Assembly (NCBI GenBank): GCA_965228615.1 | Contig: CBDDHT010000004.1 | Location: 62,001-126,000, forward strand | Source: CBDDHT01 sp965228615 | Lineage (GTDB): Bacteria > Pseudomonadota > Alphaproteobacteria > Rhizobiales > Methyloligellaceae | Reading direction: 5' to 3' | Length of the DNA: 64,000 nucleotides | Made by a program: the position numbers and the translations under genes | Part shown: positions 44,162 to 52,105 of the stretch, piece by piece | Numbering within the stretch: position 1 is the first letter of the stretch | Layout of the letters: every line of letters begins with the position of its first letter | The notes under the pieces: model-generated | The model's database searches: none | Seen by the model: only the letters and a program-made list of their open reading frames with translations | What the model was told of the DNA's origin: nothing

Positions 44162-44454
44162 TTTTTTGTTTGCGCTACCGCCCTCCGGGCTTTGCTTGTT
44201 TCCCGGTCGGGCCAATGGCCCTCCTCGCCTCTTGTTTGAGCGCGAGTCCGCGTAGCGGGCTGTACGATCCACCAGCAGAGATTTGACGAGGGAAAAGCCG
44301 CCTATGGCGGCTCGCGCTCAAGTAGCCCGAAGGGCGGTAGCGCAAGCAAAAATAGCGGGCTGTGCCTTCCACTGGCAGAGATTTGGCTAGGGAAAAGCCG
44401 CCTATGGCGGCTCGCGCTCAAGTAGCCCTAAGGGCGGTAGCGCAAGCAAAAAAC
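44162..44454. repeat. Compound repeat: two 100-bp direct copies plus an inverted copy
   Basis: Two direct copies of 100 bp run 44253-44352 and 44353-44452, differing at about ten positions. Each holds a GCCGCC-TAT-GGCGGC hairpin (44297-44311 and 44397-44411) and ends with AGCCCGAAGGGCGGTAGCGC then GCAAGCAAAAA. The inverse of that end occurs at 44162-44191 (starting TTTTTTGTTTGCGCTACC), and TTGAGCGCGAG at 44236-44246 pairs with CTCGCGCTCAA at 44311-44321. The whole can fold into large stems. It lies between convergent genes and may act as a two-way terminator; it looks like a REP/BIME-like element. No transposase or target duplication is seen. Confidence 0.75.
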
Positions 44455-44496
44455 AGCGCCACACACAAATGCTAGCAGCTCAAATCCAACAAAAAA

Positions 44497-45543
44497 TCAA
44501 GCGCCAGCCCCGGCGTGCTGCGGCAATTCCGAGAAGGGGATCAAGCGCTTGTCGGTCTCATCCCACAAGACCAAGCGCACGCATTTGATACTCTCCAGCG
44601 GCGTCAGCTTGCCCATCGTGGCGAGTTCGGGATAATCGCGCATGACGTCATGCAGCCGATAAAAGGGAATCCGGCTGCAAAGATGATGCACATGATGAAT
44701 GCCGATATTTGCTGTCAGCCAGCGGATCGGCCCGGGAAGCTCGTAATAGGAGCTCCCCTGGAGCGCCAACTCGTGAACGTCCCAATCTTCCTCGGACGCC
44801 CAGGCCGTTTCGTCGAACTGATGCTGAACATAAAACAGCCACACACCGATCGTGGCAGCCAGCACCACAATCGGTAAATGCACGATCAAAAAGTCGGCAA
44901 CACCGACGGCGTACATCATGACTGTCACGACAACCGCGATGCCCACATTGGTTGCCATCGTGCTCAACCAGGGGCGCCAGCCATCTCGCATCTGACCGAT
45001 GGGAAGACGGAACTGCAGGATAAACAGATAAGCCGGACCGACGCCGAACATGACAATCGGATGGCGATAGAGGCGATAGCGAAGCCGGCCCCACCAATTG
45101 AGTGCCAGATACTCTTTAACGGTCAGGGTATCGATATCCCCCGTACCTCTGCGATCGAGATTACCCGACGTCGCATGATGAACGGCATGGGCGCGCTGCC
45201 AATAGTCATAAGGTGCCAATGTCAGGAGCGCGAGAACCCGCCCCGTCCAATCGTTTGAGAGGCGTTTTCGGAACAAAGCACCATGCCCACAGTCGTGCTG
45301 AATGAGGAACAGGCGGACGAGGAATCCAGCAGCCGGAACTGCCAGGGCGAGCGTGAGCCAATAGCTGACGGAGAGGCTCCCCCACATCAGGAGCCAGATA
45401 CCGACGAATGGCCCGATCGTGACAGCGATTTCGAAAAACGTTCGTTTGCGATCAGCGCCCCGATAGGGCGTGAGATCGAGTGCCAGCTTCCGAGCATCGG
45501 GCGCTATGGCGTTCGGTGTCGGCGTCTGACACGTCTCAGTCAT
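44497..45543 (-). CDS. Fatty acid desaturase
   Basis: 348 residues from ATG 45543 (MTETCQTPTP); the frame is open to 45642, but the extra Arg-rich stretch is not typical. The three histidine boxes are LIQHDCGHGALF, RAHAVHHATSGNL and GIHHVHHLCSRIPFYR, and four to five hydrophobic helices surround them, as in membrane di-iron desaturases. It probably introduces a double bond into acyl chains, using electrons from a ferredoxin or cytochrome. It faces the DUF454 gene across the repeat element and precedes rpsU in divergent-like order on the minus strand. Confidence 0.9.
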   Translation of the reverse strand: MTETCQTPTPNAIAPDARKLALDLTPYRGADRKRTFFEIAVTIGPFVGIWLLMWGSLSVSYWLTLALAVPAAGFLVRLFLIQHDCGHGALFRKRLSNDWTGRVLALLTLAPYDYWQRAHAVHHATSGNLDRRGTGDIDTLTVKEYLALNWWGRLRYRLYRHPIVMFGVGPAYLFILQFRLPIGQMRDGWRPWLSTMATNVGIAVVVTVMMYAVGVADFLIVHLPIVVLAATIGVWLFYVQHQFDETAWASEEDWDVHELALQGSSYYELPGPIRWLTANIGIHHVHHLCSRIPFYRLHDVMRDYPELATMGKLTPLESIKCVRLVLWDETDKRLIPFSELPQHAGAGA

Positions 45544-45700
45544 TCCAGTCGTTGCCCCAATCTGGTCGTCATCAGCATCGAGCCTCCGGCAGTGCGCGTT
45601 CAATGCGTCTGAGCGCGCTCGTATCGGCCGCGGCCGCTTCAATTCGCGAAATCAGCTGGTGATCCAGATCGGATTTCGGACTCTGTTGATCGGTAATGCC

Positions 45701-45952
45701 CTAGCGACCACGACCCCCCGTCGCGGTGCGTGCTGAGCGTGGTTTGGCAACAAGGCCTTCGCGTTGTGCCTGCTTGCGTGCAGCCTTTCGCGCTCTGCGA
45801 ATCGCTTCGCCTGCCTTGCGTGCGCGTTTCTCAGACGGTTTCTCATAAGCCTTGCGACGCTTCATCTCGCGAAAAAATCCTTCGCGTTGAAGTTTTTTCT
45901 TCAAGACCTTAAGCGCTTGATCGACATTGTTCTCGCGTACAAAGACTTTCAG
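45701..45952 (-). CDS. rpsU: 30S ribosomal protein S21, apparently with a CTG start
   Basis: The sequence KVFVRENNVDQALKVLKKKL, then EGFFREMKRRKAYEKPSEK and a basic tail, is bS21, with 83 residues predicted. The gene contains no ATG, GTG or TTG at the expected N-terminus. The family begins M-x-V-x-V-R, and here that place is CTG at 45952-45950, preceded seven bases upstream by AGGAG (AAAGGAGAAG). Internal TTG codons would delete about sixteen conserved residues. S21 sits on the small subunit near the anti-Shine-Dalgarno and assists initiation. The C-terminal TATGGRGR is longer than in enterics, as is common in alphaproteobacteria. It is monocistronic. Confidence 0.9.
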   Translation of the reverse strand: MKVFVRENNVDQALKVLKKKLQREGFFREMKRRKAYEKPSEKRARKAGEAIRRARKAARKQAQREGLVAKPRSARTATGGRGR

Positions 45953-46348
45953 GACTCTTCTCCTTTAGGCGTTGCAATTGATCTATTCCCATCAGCTTTC
46001 CAGAATTCCAAAAAGCTATGCGAAACATGCGCTGTTCGAAGATATGCTCAACGAACAGTCATCCGAATTCATCGATGTCTTGGAATTGGTTCGTCACGAA
46101 CCGGCGCAGCAAGGCACAGCGAATTCTCGAATACACCACATATGCGGACTCTGGGACTTTAGGTCAATTTTTGCCTGCATCCAAGCGGCGTTTGCAGGTT
46201 GCGACCAATGTCGCAATCCGCATGTCTTTCGACCGATTGAGATGGGGCGCATACGCCATGTCTGCTATTCGATTTTGGTTGATGCTCCGTTGGTCGTCAC
46301 AAGCTCATGCATTGACGGCGGGATTGGCTCCGTTCATTTATCCGCACC
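45953..46348. other. Intergenic region, promoter of rpsU and of the aminotransferase
   Basis: About 395 bases. Frames exist on the plus strand, including one from 46018, but their sequences are low-complexity, overlap the aminotransferase start and resemble no family. I see no RNA gene. The rpsU promoter and that of the rightward aminotransferase should be here. Confidence 0.4.
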
Positions 46349-47578
46349 ATGACATTCGATTTTGCATCACGGTTTCGGCCTGATCTGCCGGCGGCTGCCG
46401 GTCGATGGAGCGGGTTTTCGGCGTACAACTTCGTTGGCGGCCACAATAACGCGGAGAATGTTCCGATTGAGGAACTGCGTAATGCCGCTGACCGGGTTCT
46501 TGAGCGGGAAGGAGCGACACTGGCAACATATGGCCTGGAAAGTGGCCCCATGGGTTATGAGCCGCTGCGCCGTTTCATTTCCGATATGCTCAAGCGCCGC
46601 ACGGGCATCGATGTTGCCAGCGACGACGTTCTGGTGACGTCGGGTTCGTTGCAGGTACTCGATCTGGTGAACGCCGTGTTTCTCGAACCCGGCGACACGG
46701 TAATCGTCGAGGAAGCGACCTATGGCGGCACACTCACCCGGTTGCAACGCTGCGGCGTGCACTATGTCGGCGTGCGCGTCGATCAAGACGGCATCGATCT
46801 GGAGGACCTGGAAGCCATCTTGGCGGACCTTCTGGCGAAAGGCATAAAGCCGAAATTTCTCTATACGATTCCAACGGTACAAAACCCGACTGGCGGTGTC
46901 ATGACAGAGGACCGGCGCCATGCCCTGCTGCGCCTTGCAGCGGATCAGGACCTCATGATCTTCGAAGACGACTGCTATGCAGACCTTCTTTGGGAGGGGG
47001 AGCGGCCGCCGGCACTGCACGCGCTCGACCGTGATAGCAGGGTCATCTATTGCGGCTCTTTCTCGAAATCGATAGCGCCCGCGCTTCGAGTCGGTTTCCT
47101 GACAGCACCGTGGGATGTCATGAGCCATATCCTGTCGCTTAAAACGGATGCGGGCAGCGGTGCACTCGAGCAGATGGTGCTAGCCGAATTTGCGCCGAAC
47201 CATTTCGACAGCCATGTAGACCGGCAGCGAGCGGCCCTCCGTCTGAAAGCAGAGGCGACCGTCGAAGCACTCGAGGAGCAATTCGGTACTGCGGCCGAAT
47301 TCGATCGGCCGCGCGGCGGTATTTTCCAGTGGGTGACACTGCCAGCGACAGTCGACACGACACGTCTTGCCGAGATTGCACTCGCCGAAGATGTCGCGAT
47401 CAATCCCGGCGCTGAGTGGTCGGCCGATCCAAGCAACGGACGGAACAAACTCCGAATCTGTTTCGCAAATCCCTCAACTGACACACTGCGCGCCGGTATC
47501 GCGAAGCTGGCAGAGATCTGTCACCGGGAGTTTGGCGTCCCATTGCGTGGCGCGAATATCGAGCGCGACACGGCCTAG
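46349..47578 (+). CDS. PLP-dependent aminotransferase, class I/II
   Basis: 409 residues. The fold-type I aminotransferase layout is plain: VTSGSLQVLDLVNAVFLEPG, TIPTVQNPTGGVM, EDDCYADL for the cofactor Asp, and the Schiff-base lysine in YCGSFSKSIAPALRVGF, then LRICFAN with the substrate-carboxylate Arg. The early YNFVGGHNN and TYGLESGPMGYEPLR fit the group that also forms the C-terminal half of MocR regulators (2-aminoadipate-aminotransferase-like), but there is no helix-turn-helix here. The substrate could be an aromatic or branched amino acid. It stands alone. Confidence 0.87.
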   Translation: MTFDFASRFRPDLPAAAGRWSGFSAYNFVGGHNNAENVPIEELRNAADRVLEREGATLATYGLESGPMGYEPLRRFISDMLKRRTGIDVASDDVLVTSGSLQVLDLVNAVFLEPGDTVIVEEATYGGTLTRLQRCGVHYVGVRVDQDGIDLEDLEAILADLLAKGIKPKFLYTIPTVQNPTGGVMTEDRRHALLRLAADQDLMIFEDDCYADLLWEGERPPALHALDRDSRVIYCGSFSKSIAPALRVGFLTAPWDVMSHILSLKTDAGSGALEQMVLAEFAPNHFDSHVDRQRAALRLKAEATVEALEEQFGTAAEFDRPRGGIFQWVTLPATVDTTRLAEIALAEDVAINPGAEWSADPSNGRNKLRICFANPSTDTLRAGIAKLAEICHREFGVPLRGANIERDTA

Positions 47579-47610
47579 AGTCCGCGCTTCAAGGCATCTA
47601 AGTCGGATCC

Positions 47611-48138
47611 CTAATTCGTTTCTTCAAGCTCAGTGAGTAACCGACGCATACGTTCGCCCGCGCGCCCGCCAGGCACGCCCTTCTTTGCGGCATCGCGATT
47701 GGGCCATTGGTCGCCGACAGCCACGAGCATCACCATGCCATAGCGGCCATGTACCTTGCATGTGAAGCCATAAAGTCCCGGTCTGTTGAAACGGATATCG
47801 GCCGCTCTGATGTTTGCGAGATTGGCTTTGGGTACGCCATCGGGCCACATCTTCTTGATCGATACGACCGTGTGCTGACCGCGGGAGTTGAGAAAGCGGA
47901 GCGTCTTGCCGACGGGTACACGCACCAGAGCCGGGCTGAATCGAAACATCTTGTAGACGTCGCCGGCCGATACGTCGGTGATTTGATCGATCTCGATCGG
48001 GGGCTTTTCCTGACGCCCATCCATCTGGGATTGGGCGAGCGATCCGGTGACGAGGGCCATCGCTATCATTATTGCCAGGGAAAATATGGCGGCGCGTAGA
48101 TCGGTGGTTCTAAGAGGGCTGCTGAGCCGTGACATCAT
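47611..48138 (-). CDS. Cupredoxin (pseudoazurin/plastocyanin-like)
   Basis: 175 residues from ATG 48138. The signal peptide ends near LAQSQ. A single cupredoxin domain carries the type-1 copper ligands: His in SRGQHTVVSI, Cys in YGFTCKVHGRYGMVML, followed by the second His and the Met with C-x2-H-x4-M spacing, which is the pseudoazurin/amicyanin pattern. It should be a periplasmic one-electron carrier. The C-terminal 40 residues (NRDAAKKGVPGGRAGERM) are a basic extension. No copper-enzyme gene is adjacent. Confidence 0.85.
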   Translation of the reverse strand: MMSRLSSPLRTTDLRAAIFSLAIMIAMALVTGSLAQSQMDGRQEKPPIEIDQITDVSAGDVYKMFRFSPALVRVPVGKTLRFLNSRGQHTVVSIKKMWPDGVPKANLANIRAADIRFNRPGLYGFTCKVHGRYGMVMLVAVGDQWPNRDAAKKGVPGGRAGERMRRLLTELEETN

Positions 48139-48316
48139 CTTGAAACGCCCTGTGACGCACTCCCAGTTGCTGTGTATCGGGATGGTTGCCAGGCGAGACT
48201 TCAATTGTCTTTGATGCAGGACACATAGATTGGCGAAACTGATCGCTTTCGCCCTATCATTGGTAGCGCCGGGCCATTCGACCACGCACGCCACCTATTC
48301 AATCGACGACAATGGC

Positions 48317-48979
48317 TTATGCCTTCAACCAGACTGACCAGTCTTCGGTACCGCCGCGCGTGTCTCTCATCTTGCCGGGCTTGATCTCGGATGCGCCGAC
48401 ATCCTGGGGAAACAGGAAGATCGACCCGAGCAGAATTTGCTGTGTCGGGATACCCATCCGCTCAAAAACGGAATCCGAGCGCAGAACACCGCCGCTCGAC
48501 CAATAAGTGCGATATCCCTTTTGGGTGGCGAGGAGTAGAAACGATTGAACGGCGGCAGACGCGGCTGCGATGTGTTCCATATTGCGAAGCGAGCCAACGA
48601 ATTCCTGGTCGTCGGCAACACTATCGAGATCCTGCAGGTCGGGCAGCCAAGTGACCTGAAGCAGCGCGTCGGCGGCTGCAAGCATGTTTAGGATCTTGCC
48701 TGACGCCGGATCTGTTTCTCTCAATTTAGCTAGAAGGTTTCGGCATTCATGAGCGTCGAACTTGTAGAACCGCCACGGGACAGGTGACGGCAATTTGGTC
48801 TGATGTCCGGAGCTTGAGGGGTGGTGAAACGGTGCCCATCCAGCTTCGCCGAGCAGGGCATCGATCGTCTTCTTGTTATCGCTTGCGACGGGTAGCGGTG
48901 CGTCGATGTCGGCAAGGACCTTGGCTGTCTTTCGATCGCGAATGGCATTTGTCAGGGACGTCATCTCGCTCTCATTCAT
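48317..48979 (-). CDS. Nitroreductase-family protein
   Basis: 220 residues from ATG 48979 (MNESEM); an earlier start at 49018 is open. The nitroreductase fold is recognisable: RDRKTAKVLA for the N-terminal FMN-binding arginines, GWAPFHHPSSSG, HIAAASAAVQSFLLLATQKGYRTYW and PTQQILLGSIFLFP. The usual FMN-phosphate contacts after that are changed (DVGASEIKPGK). Some members are flavin reductases or dehalogenases; substrate is unknown. It is divergent from the iron gene. Confidence 0.83.
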   Translation of the reverse strand: MNESEMTSLTNAIRDRKTAKVLADIDAPLPVASDNKKTIDALLGEAGWAPFHHPSSSGHQTKLPSPVPWRFYKFDAHECRNLLAKLRETDPASGKILNMLAAADALLQVTWLPDLQDLDSVADDQEFVGSLRNMEHIAAASAAVQSFLLLATQKGYRTYWSSGGVLRSDSVFERMGIPTQQILLGSIFLFPQDVGASEIKPGKMRDTRGGTEDWSVWLKA

Positions 48980-49221
48980 AGCGTTCCAGGATTGAGGTAT
49001 TGCAACTAGGCGGAGCACATACAGATATTTATCAGGTTTCCCAATGTACCGGCATCATGCATTCAAATGGGGCGGCTCTGGCGGGGCTCGGAAGGCGGCG
49101 CGGCGGAATGACGCAATATCTGCCAATGTTCGTTACCAAACCGATGTTGGGACGGAATCCTTGGGTTCGATAAACGCCTGATATATCACAAAAACCAAGA
49201 GATTCGCCTCCAAGTTTTGAA

Positions 49222-49236
49222 TTAGAATAACTCTAA
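49222..49236. promoter_or_regulatory. Irr/ICE-like box before the ferric-iron binding protein
   Basis: TTAGAATAACTCTAA: close to the iron-control element TTAGAAT-N-ATTCTAA with one changed base in the right half. It lies 157 bases upstream of the binding-protein ATG. A second partial half (ATTCTAA) is at 49264-49270. In alphaproteobacteria Irr binds such boxes under low iron. Confidence 0.6.
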
Positions 49237-49392
49237 AACACTGATTTTTCTATGTTTTTAATGATTCTAATGTAGCTTCAATTGCTTGACAGGCGTGTTG
49301 TCCGCTGATTGTTTGGCATCGTAATTCGAATTAAGAAGCATTCTCAATCAGACCGATACCGAGGCTTTGTACCTCGCATATTGGAGGACAAA

Positions 49393-50445
49393 ATGAAAAC
49401 CAAGAACATCCGTCGCCTGCTGCTTGGTACAGTTGTGGGGGTTGCCGTTTTTGGCCTTGTGACCCCGTGGGGCCATGCCGGTGGCGAGGTCAACATCTAT
49501 TCGTATCGCCAACCGTCTCTGATTAACCCGCTCCTTGAGGCTTTCACGAAGCAGACCGGTATTCAGACAAATGTTGTCTTTGCAAAAAAAGGCCTCATCG
49601 AGCGTATGGCGGCAGAAGGCCGAAACAGCCCCGCCGACTTGCTCCTCACGGTCGATATCGGACGCTTGAGCGGCGCCGTTTCCAAGGGTATCACTCAGCC
49701 GGTCAAGTCAGCGGTTCTCGACACCAATATCCCAGCATCCTACCGCGACCCGAAAGGGCAGTGGTTTGGCCTGACAAGGCGCGCACGTGTTGTCTACGCA
49801 TCTAAGAAGCGCGTCGCTCAGAATGCGATCACTTATGAGGAACTGGCCGATCCGAAATGGCGCGGCAAGATCTGCGTGCGTTCAGGCCAGCATGTCTACA
49901 ATGTTGCGCTGATTGCATCGATGATCGCCCATCATGGCGAGGAGAAGGCGCAAGAGTGGCTGCAGGGATTCAAGGCCAATCTGGCCCGCAAGCCTGCGGG
50001 CAATGACCGCGCACAGGTCAAGAGTGTCTATGCCGGCGAATGCGACATCGCTGTTGGCAACACCTATTACATGGCCAAGATGCAGTTAAACAAGAAGGAG
50101 CCGATCCAGAAAGAATGGGCTGCTTCCGTTAAAATGCTGTTTCCGAATACAACCAAACGCGGTTCGCACATTAATCTGTCCGGCATGGTGCTCGCGAAGA
50201 ACGCACCGAACAAGGACAATGCGATCAAGCTGATGGAGTATCTATCATCAGCCGATGCTCAGAAAATCTATGCGGAAGTGAACCACGAATATCCGGTGAA
50301 GGCCGAGGTCCCCTGGTCGAAACTCGTCAAGTCCTGGGGTGACTTCAAACCAGATACCCTGTCGCTCGACGTCGTTGCCAAGAACCGCAAGCGCGCATCG
50401 GAACTGGTCGACAAGGTTGCCTTCAACGAAGGACCGAGTTCCTAG
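49393..50445 (+). CDS. Ferric-iron ABC transporter substrate-binding protein (FbpA/FutA-like)
   Basis: 350 residues from ATG 49393, which has GGAGG six bases upstream. The signal peptide ends near GHAGGE. The sequence NIYSYRQPSLINPLLEAF near the amino end, SADLLLTVDIGRL-type text, and the double tyrosine in AVGNTYYMAKM are characteristic of Fe(III)-binding proteins of this class, in which the tyrosines coordinate iron. GSHINLSGMVLAKNAP and HEYPVKAEV follow. It would deliver ferric iron to an FbpBC-type permease, which is not in the window. An Irr-like box is upstream, matching iron-starvation control. Confidence 0.9.
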   Translation: MKTKNIRRLLLGTVVGVAVFGLVTPWGHAGGEVNIYSYRQPSLINPLLEAFTKQTGIQTNVVFAKKGLIERMAAEGRNSPADLLLTVDIGRLSGAVSKGITQPVKSAVLDTNIPASYRDPKGQWFGLTRRARVVYASKKRVAQNAITYEELADPKWRGKICVRSGQHVYNVALIASMIAHHGEEKAQEWLQGFKANLARKPAGNDRAQVKSVYAGECDIAVGNTYYMAKMQLNKKEPIQKEWAASVKMLFPNTTKRGSHINLSGMVLAKNAPNKDNAIKLMEYLSSADAQKIYAEVNHEYPVKAEVPWSKLVKSWGDFKPDTLSLDVVAKNRKRASELVDKVAFNEGPSS

Positions 50446-50603
50446 ACGATCACATGATCGGTTCGCCCTGCACTTAAAGCAGGGCGAACCGCCAATCTGG
50501 AAGGCTTGGCCTCCCAGCGCTGTCAATCCAACATAACCGGTCGTAATGGCTACGCTCCTTTGGTGTGGAAGGGACGATTATGGCCGAAATCCAGGAGGGT
50601 GGA

Positions 50604-51152
50604 ATGCTGACGAAGAAGCAAATCGAGCCTTGTCCGAATGAAGATACTTGCAGCAAGAAAACGTGTGCACGTCGTATGGCCTTCGAAGTGCTGCAAGCGC
50701 CGGAAGCTCTGGTTGGTGTCGGTTTTCGTTGTTGGATGTCCGGTTATCAAACGAGCGACATCAATTGCTGGGAAACGGGTTGGAATCATTTTGCGAAGGA
50801 GTTGGGTGTTGGCTCCGCCAAGCGAGCGATCACAGAACTGGCAACCTGGGTTCGGAATGTCAATCAGGCAGCCGCTCGGGATATCGCCGTCTACCCGAAT
50901 GGATCAGCGGGTTTTTGCACGGACGAGTGCATGGCCATCTCGATGATCGCCGCCGCCCAACATAGTGTTTGCCCTGCGATGCGGGCTTGTGCCTTCGCGC
51001 TTGTCGGATCGAATCTCGTCGACGACGTCGTCGAAAGCGCCGAAAACTTTGCGCATGTACTCGGCGATATTGGCGTTCGTCTGGCGCCCGGATCGGTCGT
51101 TTATGCGACACCGATGCTCGAAAACGCCGCGGTCGCTCCCATGGTCAACTAA
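50604..51152 (+). CDS. Cys-rich protein of unknown function near iron genes
   Basis: 182 residues from ATG 50604 with GGAGG five bases upstream (a start at 50580 is less well supported). The N-terminus holds CPNEDTCSKKTCARR, followed by FRCWMSGYQ, INCWETGW, then FCTDECMA and CPAMRACAF: ten cysteines in a small soluble protein, suggesting a metal or iron-sulfur site. I do not recognise the family. There is no signal peptide. It follows the Fe-binding protein on the same strand, with a 158-base gap, and converges with bacterioferritin across a terminator, so a role in iron or iron-sulfur handling is inferred from context only. Confidence 0.7.
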   Translation: MLTKKQIEPCPNEDTCSKKTCARRMAFEVLQAPEALVGVGFRCWMSGYQTSDINCWETGWNHFAKELGVGSAKRAITELATWVRNVNQAAARDIAVYPNGSAGFCTDECMAISMIAAAQHSVCPAMRACAFALVGSNLVDDVVESAENFAHVLGDIGVRLAPGSVVYATPMLENAAVAPMVN

Positions 51153-51159
51153 CAACATG

Positions 51160-51180
51160 CCCCGGAGCCGGGCTCCGGGG
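51160..51180. terminator. GC-rich hairpin between convergent genes
   Basis: CCCCGGAGCC pairs perfectly with GGCTCCGGGG across one base; as drawn the loop is too short, so the inner pairs would open. There is no T-run. It lies between the Cys-rich gene and bfr and may terminate both. Confidence 0.5.
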
Positions 51181-51215
51181 TTGTCGGAGAATGATTGGTT
51201 TCTTCAACCGTTGCC

Positions 51216-51701
51216 TTACTCTGACTCGTCAGCCGCTGCCGACTGCAAGGCACCATAATTCTCGATGCCGATTGCCTTGATGTTCTCGAGTTGCGTCTCG
51301 ATCCAATCAATATGGCCTTCCTCGTCATCGAGAAGCTTCTCGAATAGATTCATCGAGACATAATCTCGCTTTTCACGACAGACGTCTCGCGCCTCGATAT
51401 AGAGATCGCGGGCATGGTATTCCGCCTTCAAGTCGCTCTCGAGAACCTCCGTTAGATTCTCACCGATCATCAGCGGGTCCAACTGCTGCATGTTCGGAAA
51501 ACCATCGAGCATGATGATCCGTTCAACCAGCGAATCCGCATGTTCCATTTCCTCGATAGATTCTGCGCGTTCGTGCTTCGCGAGTTTCTTAAAGCCCCAG
51601 TCGTCAAGCAGGCGGTAGTGGACCCAGTACTGACTCACGGCAGTCAATTCATGACGCAGCGCTTTATTGAGATATTCGATAACTTTTTCGTCGCCCTTCA
51701 T
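51216..51701 (-). CDS. bfr: Bacterioferritin
   Basis: 161 residues. The four-helix bundle carries the ferroxidase ligands: Glu in LRHELTAVSQY, Glu and His in EEMEHADSLV, Glu in AEYHARDLY, and Glu and His in LLDDEEGHIDW. The methionine of EEMEHA sits at the position used for heme coordination at the dimer interface. It forms a 24-mer that oxidises and stores iron. A GGAG site precedes the ATG. It is the second gene after the Bfd-like ferredoxin (leftward), with an Irr-type box between the two, so it can be controlled separately. Confidence 0.95.
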   Translation of the reverse strand: MKGDEKVIEYLNKALRHELTAVSQYWVHYRLLDDWGFKKLAKHERAESIEEMEHADSLVERIIMLDGFPNMQQLDPLMIGENLTEVLESDLKAEYHARDLYIEARDVCREKRDYVSMNLFEKLLDDEEGHIDWIETQLENIKAIGIENYGALQSAAADESE

Positions 51702-51757
51702 GCCTCACTCCATCAGTTTTCGCCGTGCAGAAGCACGCCGACCTCGGTAGGGCGCGA

Positions 51758-51773
51758 TTTAGAATTATTCTAA
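51758..51773. promoter_or_regulatory. Irr/ICE box in the bfd-bfr junction
   Basis: TTTAGAATTATTCTAA: the core TTAGAAT-T-ATTCTAA is a perfect iron-control element, 57 bases upstream of the bfr start. It overlaps the 3-prime end of the preceding ferredoxin gene, whose TAA stop is inside the box. Irr would repress bacterioferritin when iron is low. Confidence 0.75.
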
Positions 51774-52049
51774 GTTAGTGTCAACTGACACGGCATTGCT
51801 TTTCTGTGGTTTCGAGGGTTTGCCGGAGGGTCGGCAGACATGTGCTGCCAGGCGGGGAGGGGATGGGGCGTCGGCGTTGTGAACGAGTTCGCAGATATGG
51901 CACAGACAAACCCCGCAATTGGGTTTGACGTTCATGACCTTATAGATCAGACCCGGGGTGATGAGCATATCGGGATCGGCTGCGCGAATTTCATCGACCG
52001 CCGCCATTATGGCCTTCGTGGTTATGACATTGCACGAACAGATAATCAT
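51765..52049 (-). CDS. bfd: Bacterioferritin-associated ferredoxin-like (BFD) protein
   Basis: 94 residues. The BFD-type [2Fe-2S] fold is marked by MIICSCNVITTKAI and PNCGVCLCHICELV, a C-x-C near the start and a C-x2-C pair plus extra cysteines near residue 45. Standard Bfd is about 65 residues; this one has a Lys/Pro-rich tail. Bfd donates electrons that release iron from bacterioferritin. It lies directly upstream of bfr with 63 bases between, containing the Irr box. The ATG at 52049 is preceded by a weak GAG site. Confidence 0.85.
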   Translation of the reverse strand: MIICSCNVITTKAIMAAVDEIRAADPDMLITPGLIYKVMNVKPNCGVCLCHICELVHNADAPSPPRLAAHVCRPSGKPSKPQKSNAVSVDTNLE

Positions 52050-52105
52050 GGCTCAGCCCTTAGCCCGGTTGGGCGATCGACGAATATCATGCAGCCCGAG
52101 ACCAC

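Noticed and set aside
44253..44452. The 100-bp tandem copies as a CRISPR array
   Set aside because: Only two copies, no spacers, no cas genes; the copies abut and carry hairpins, so a REP-like element fits better.
46018..46383. A 121-codon frame between rpsU and the aminotransferase
   Set aside because: It overlaps the aminotransferase start, has no ribosome-binding site and resembles no protein family.
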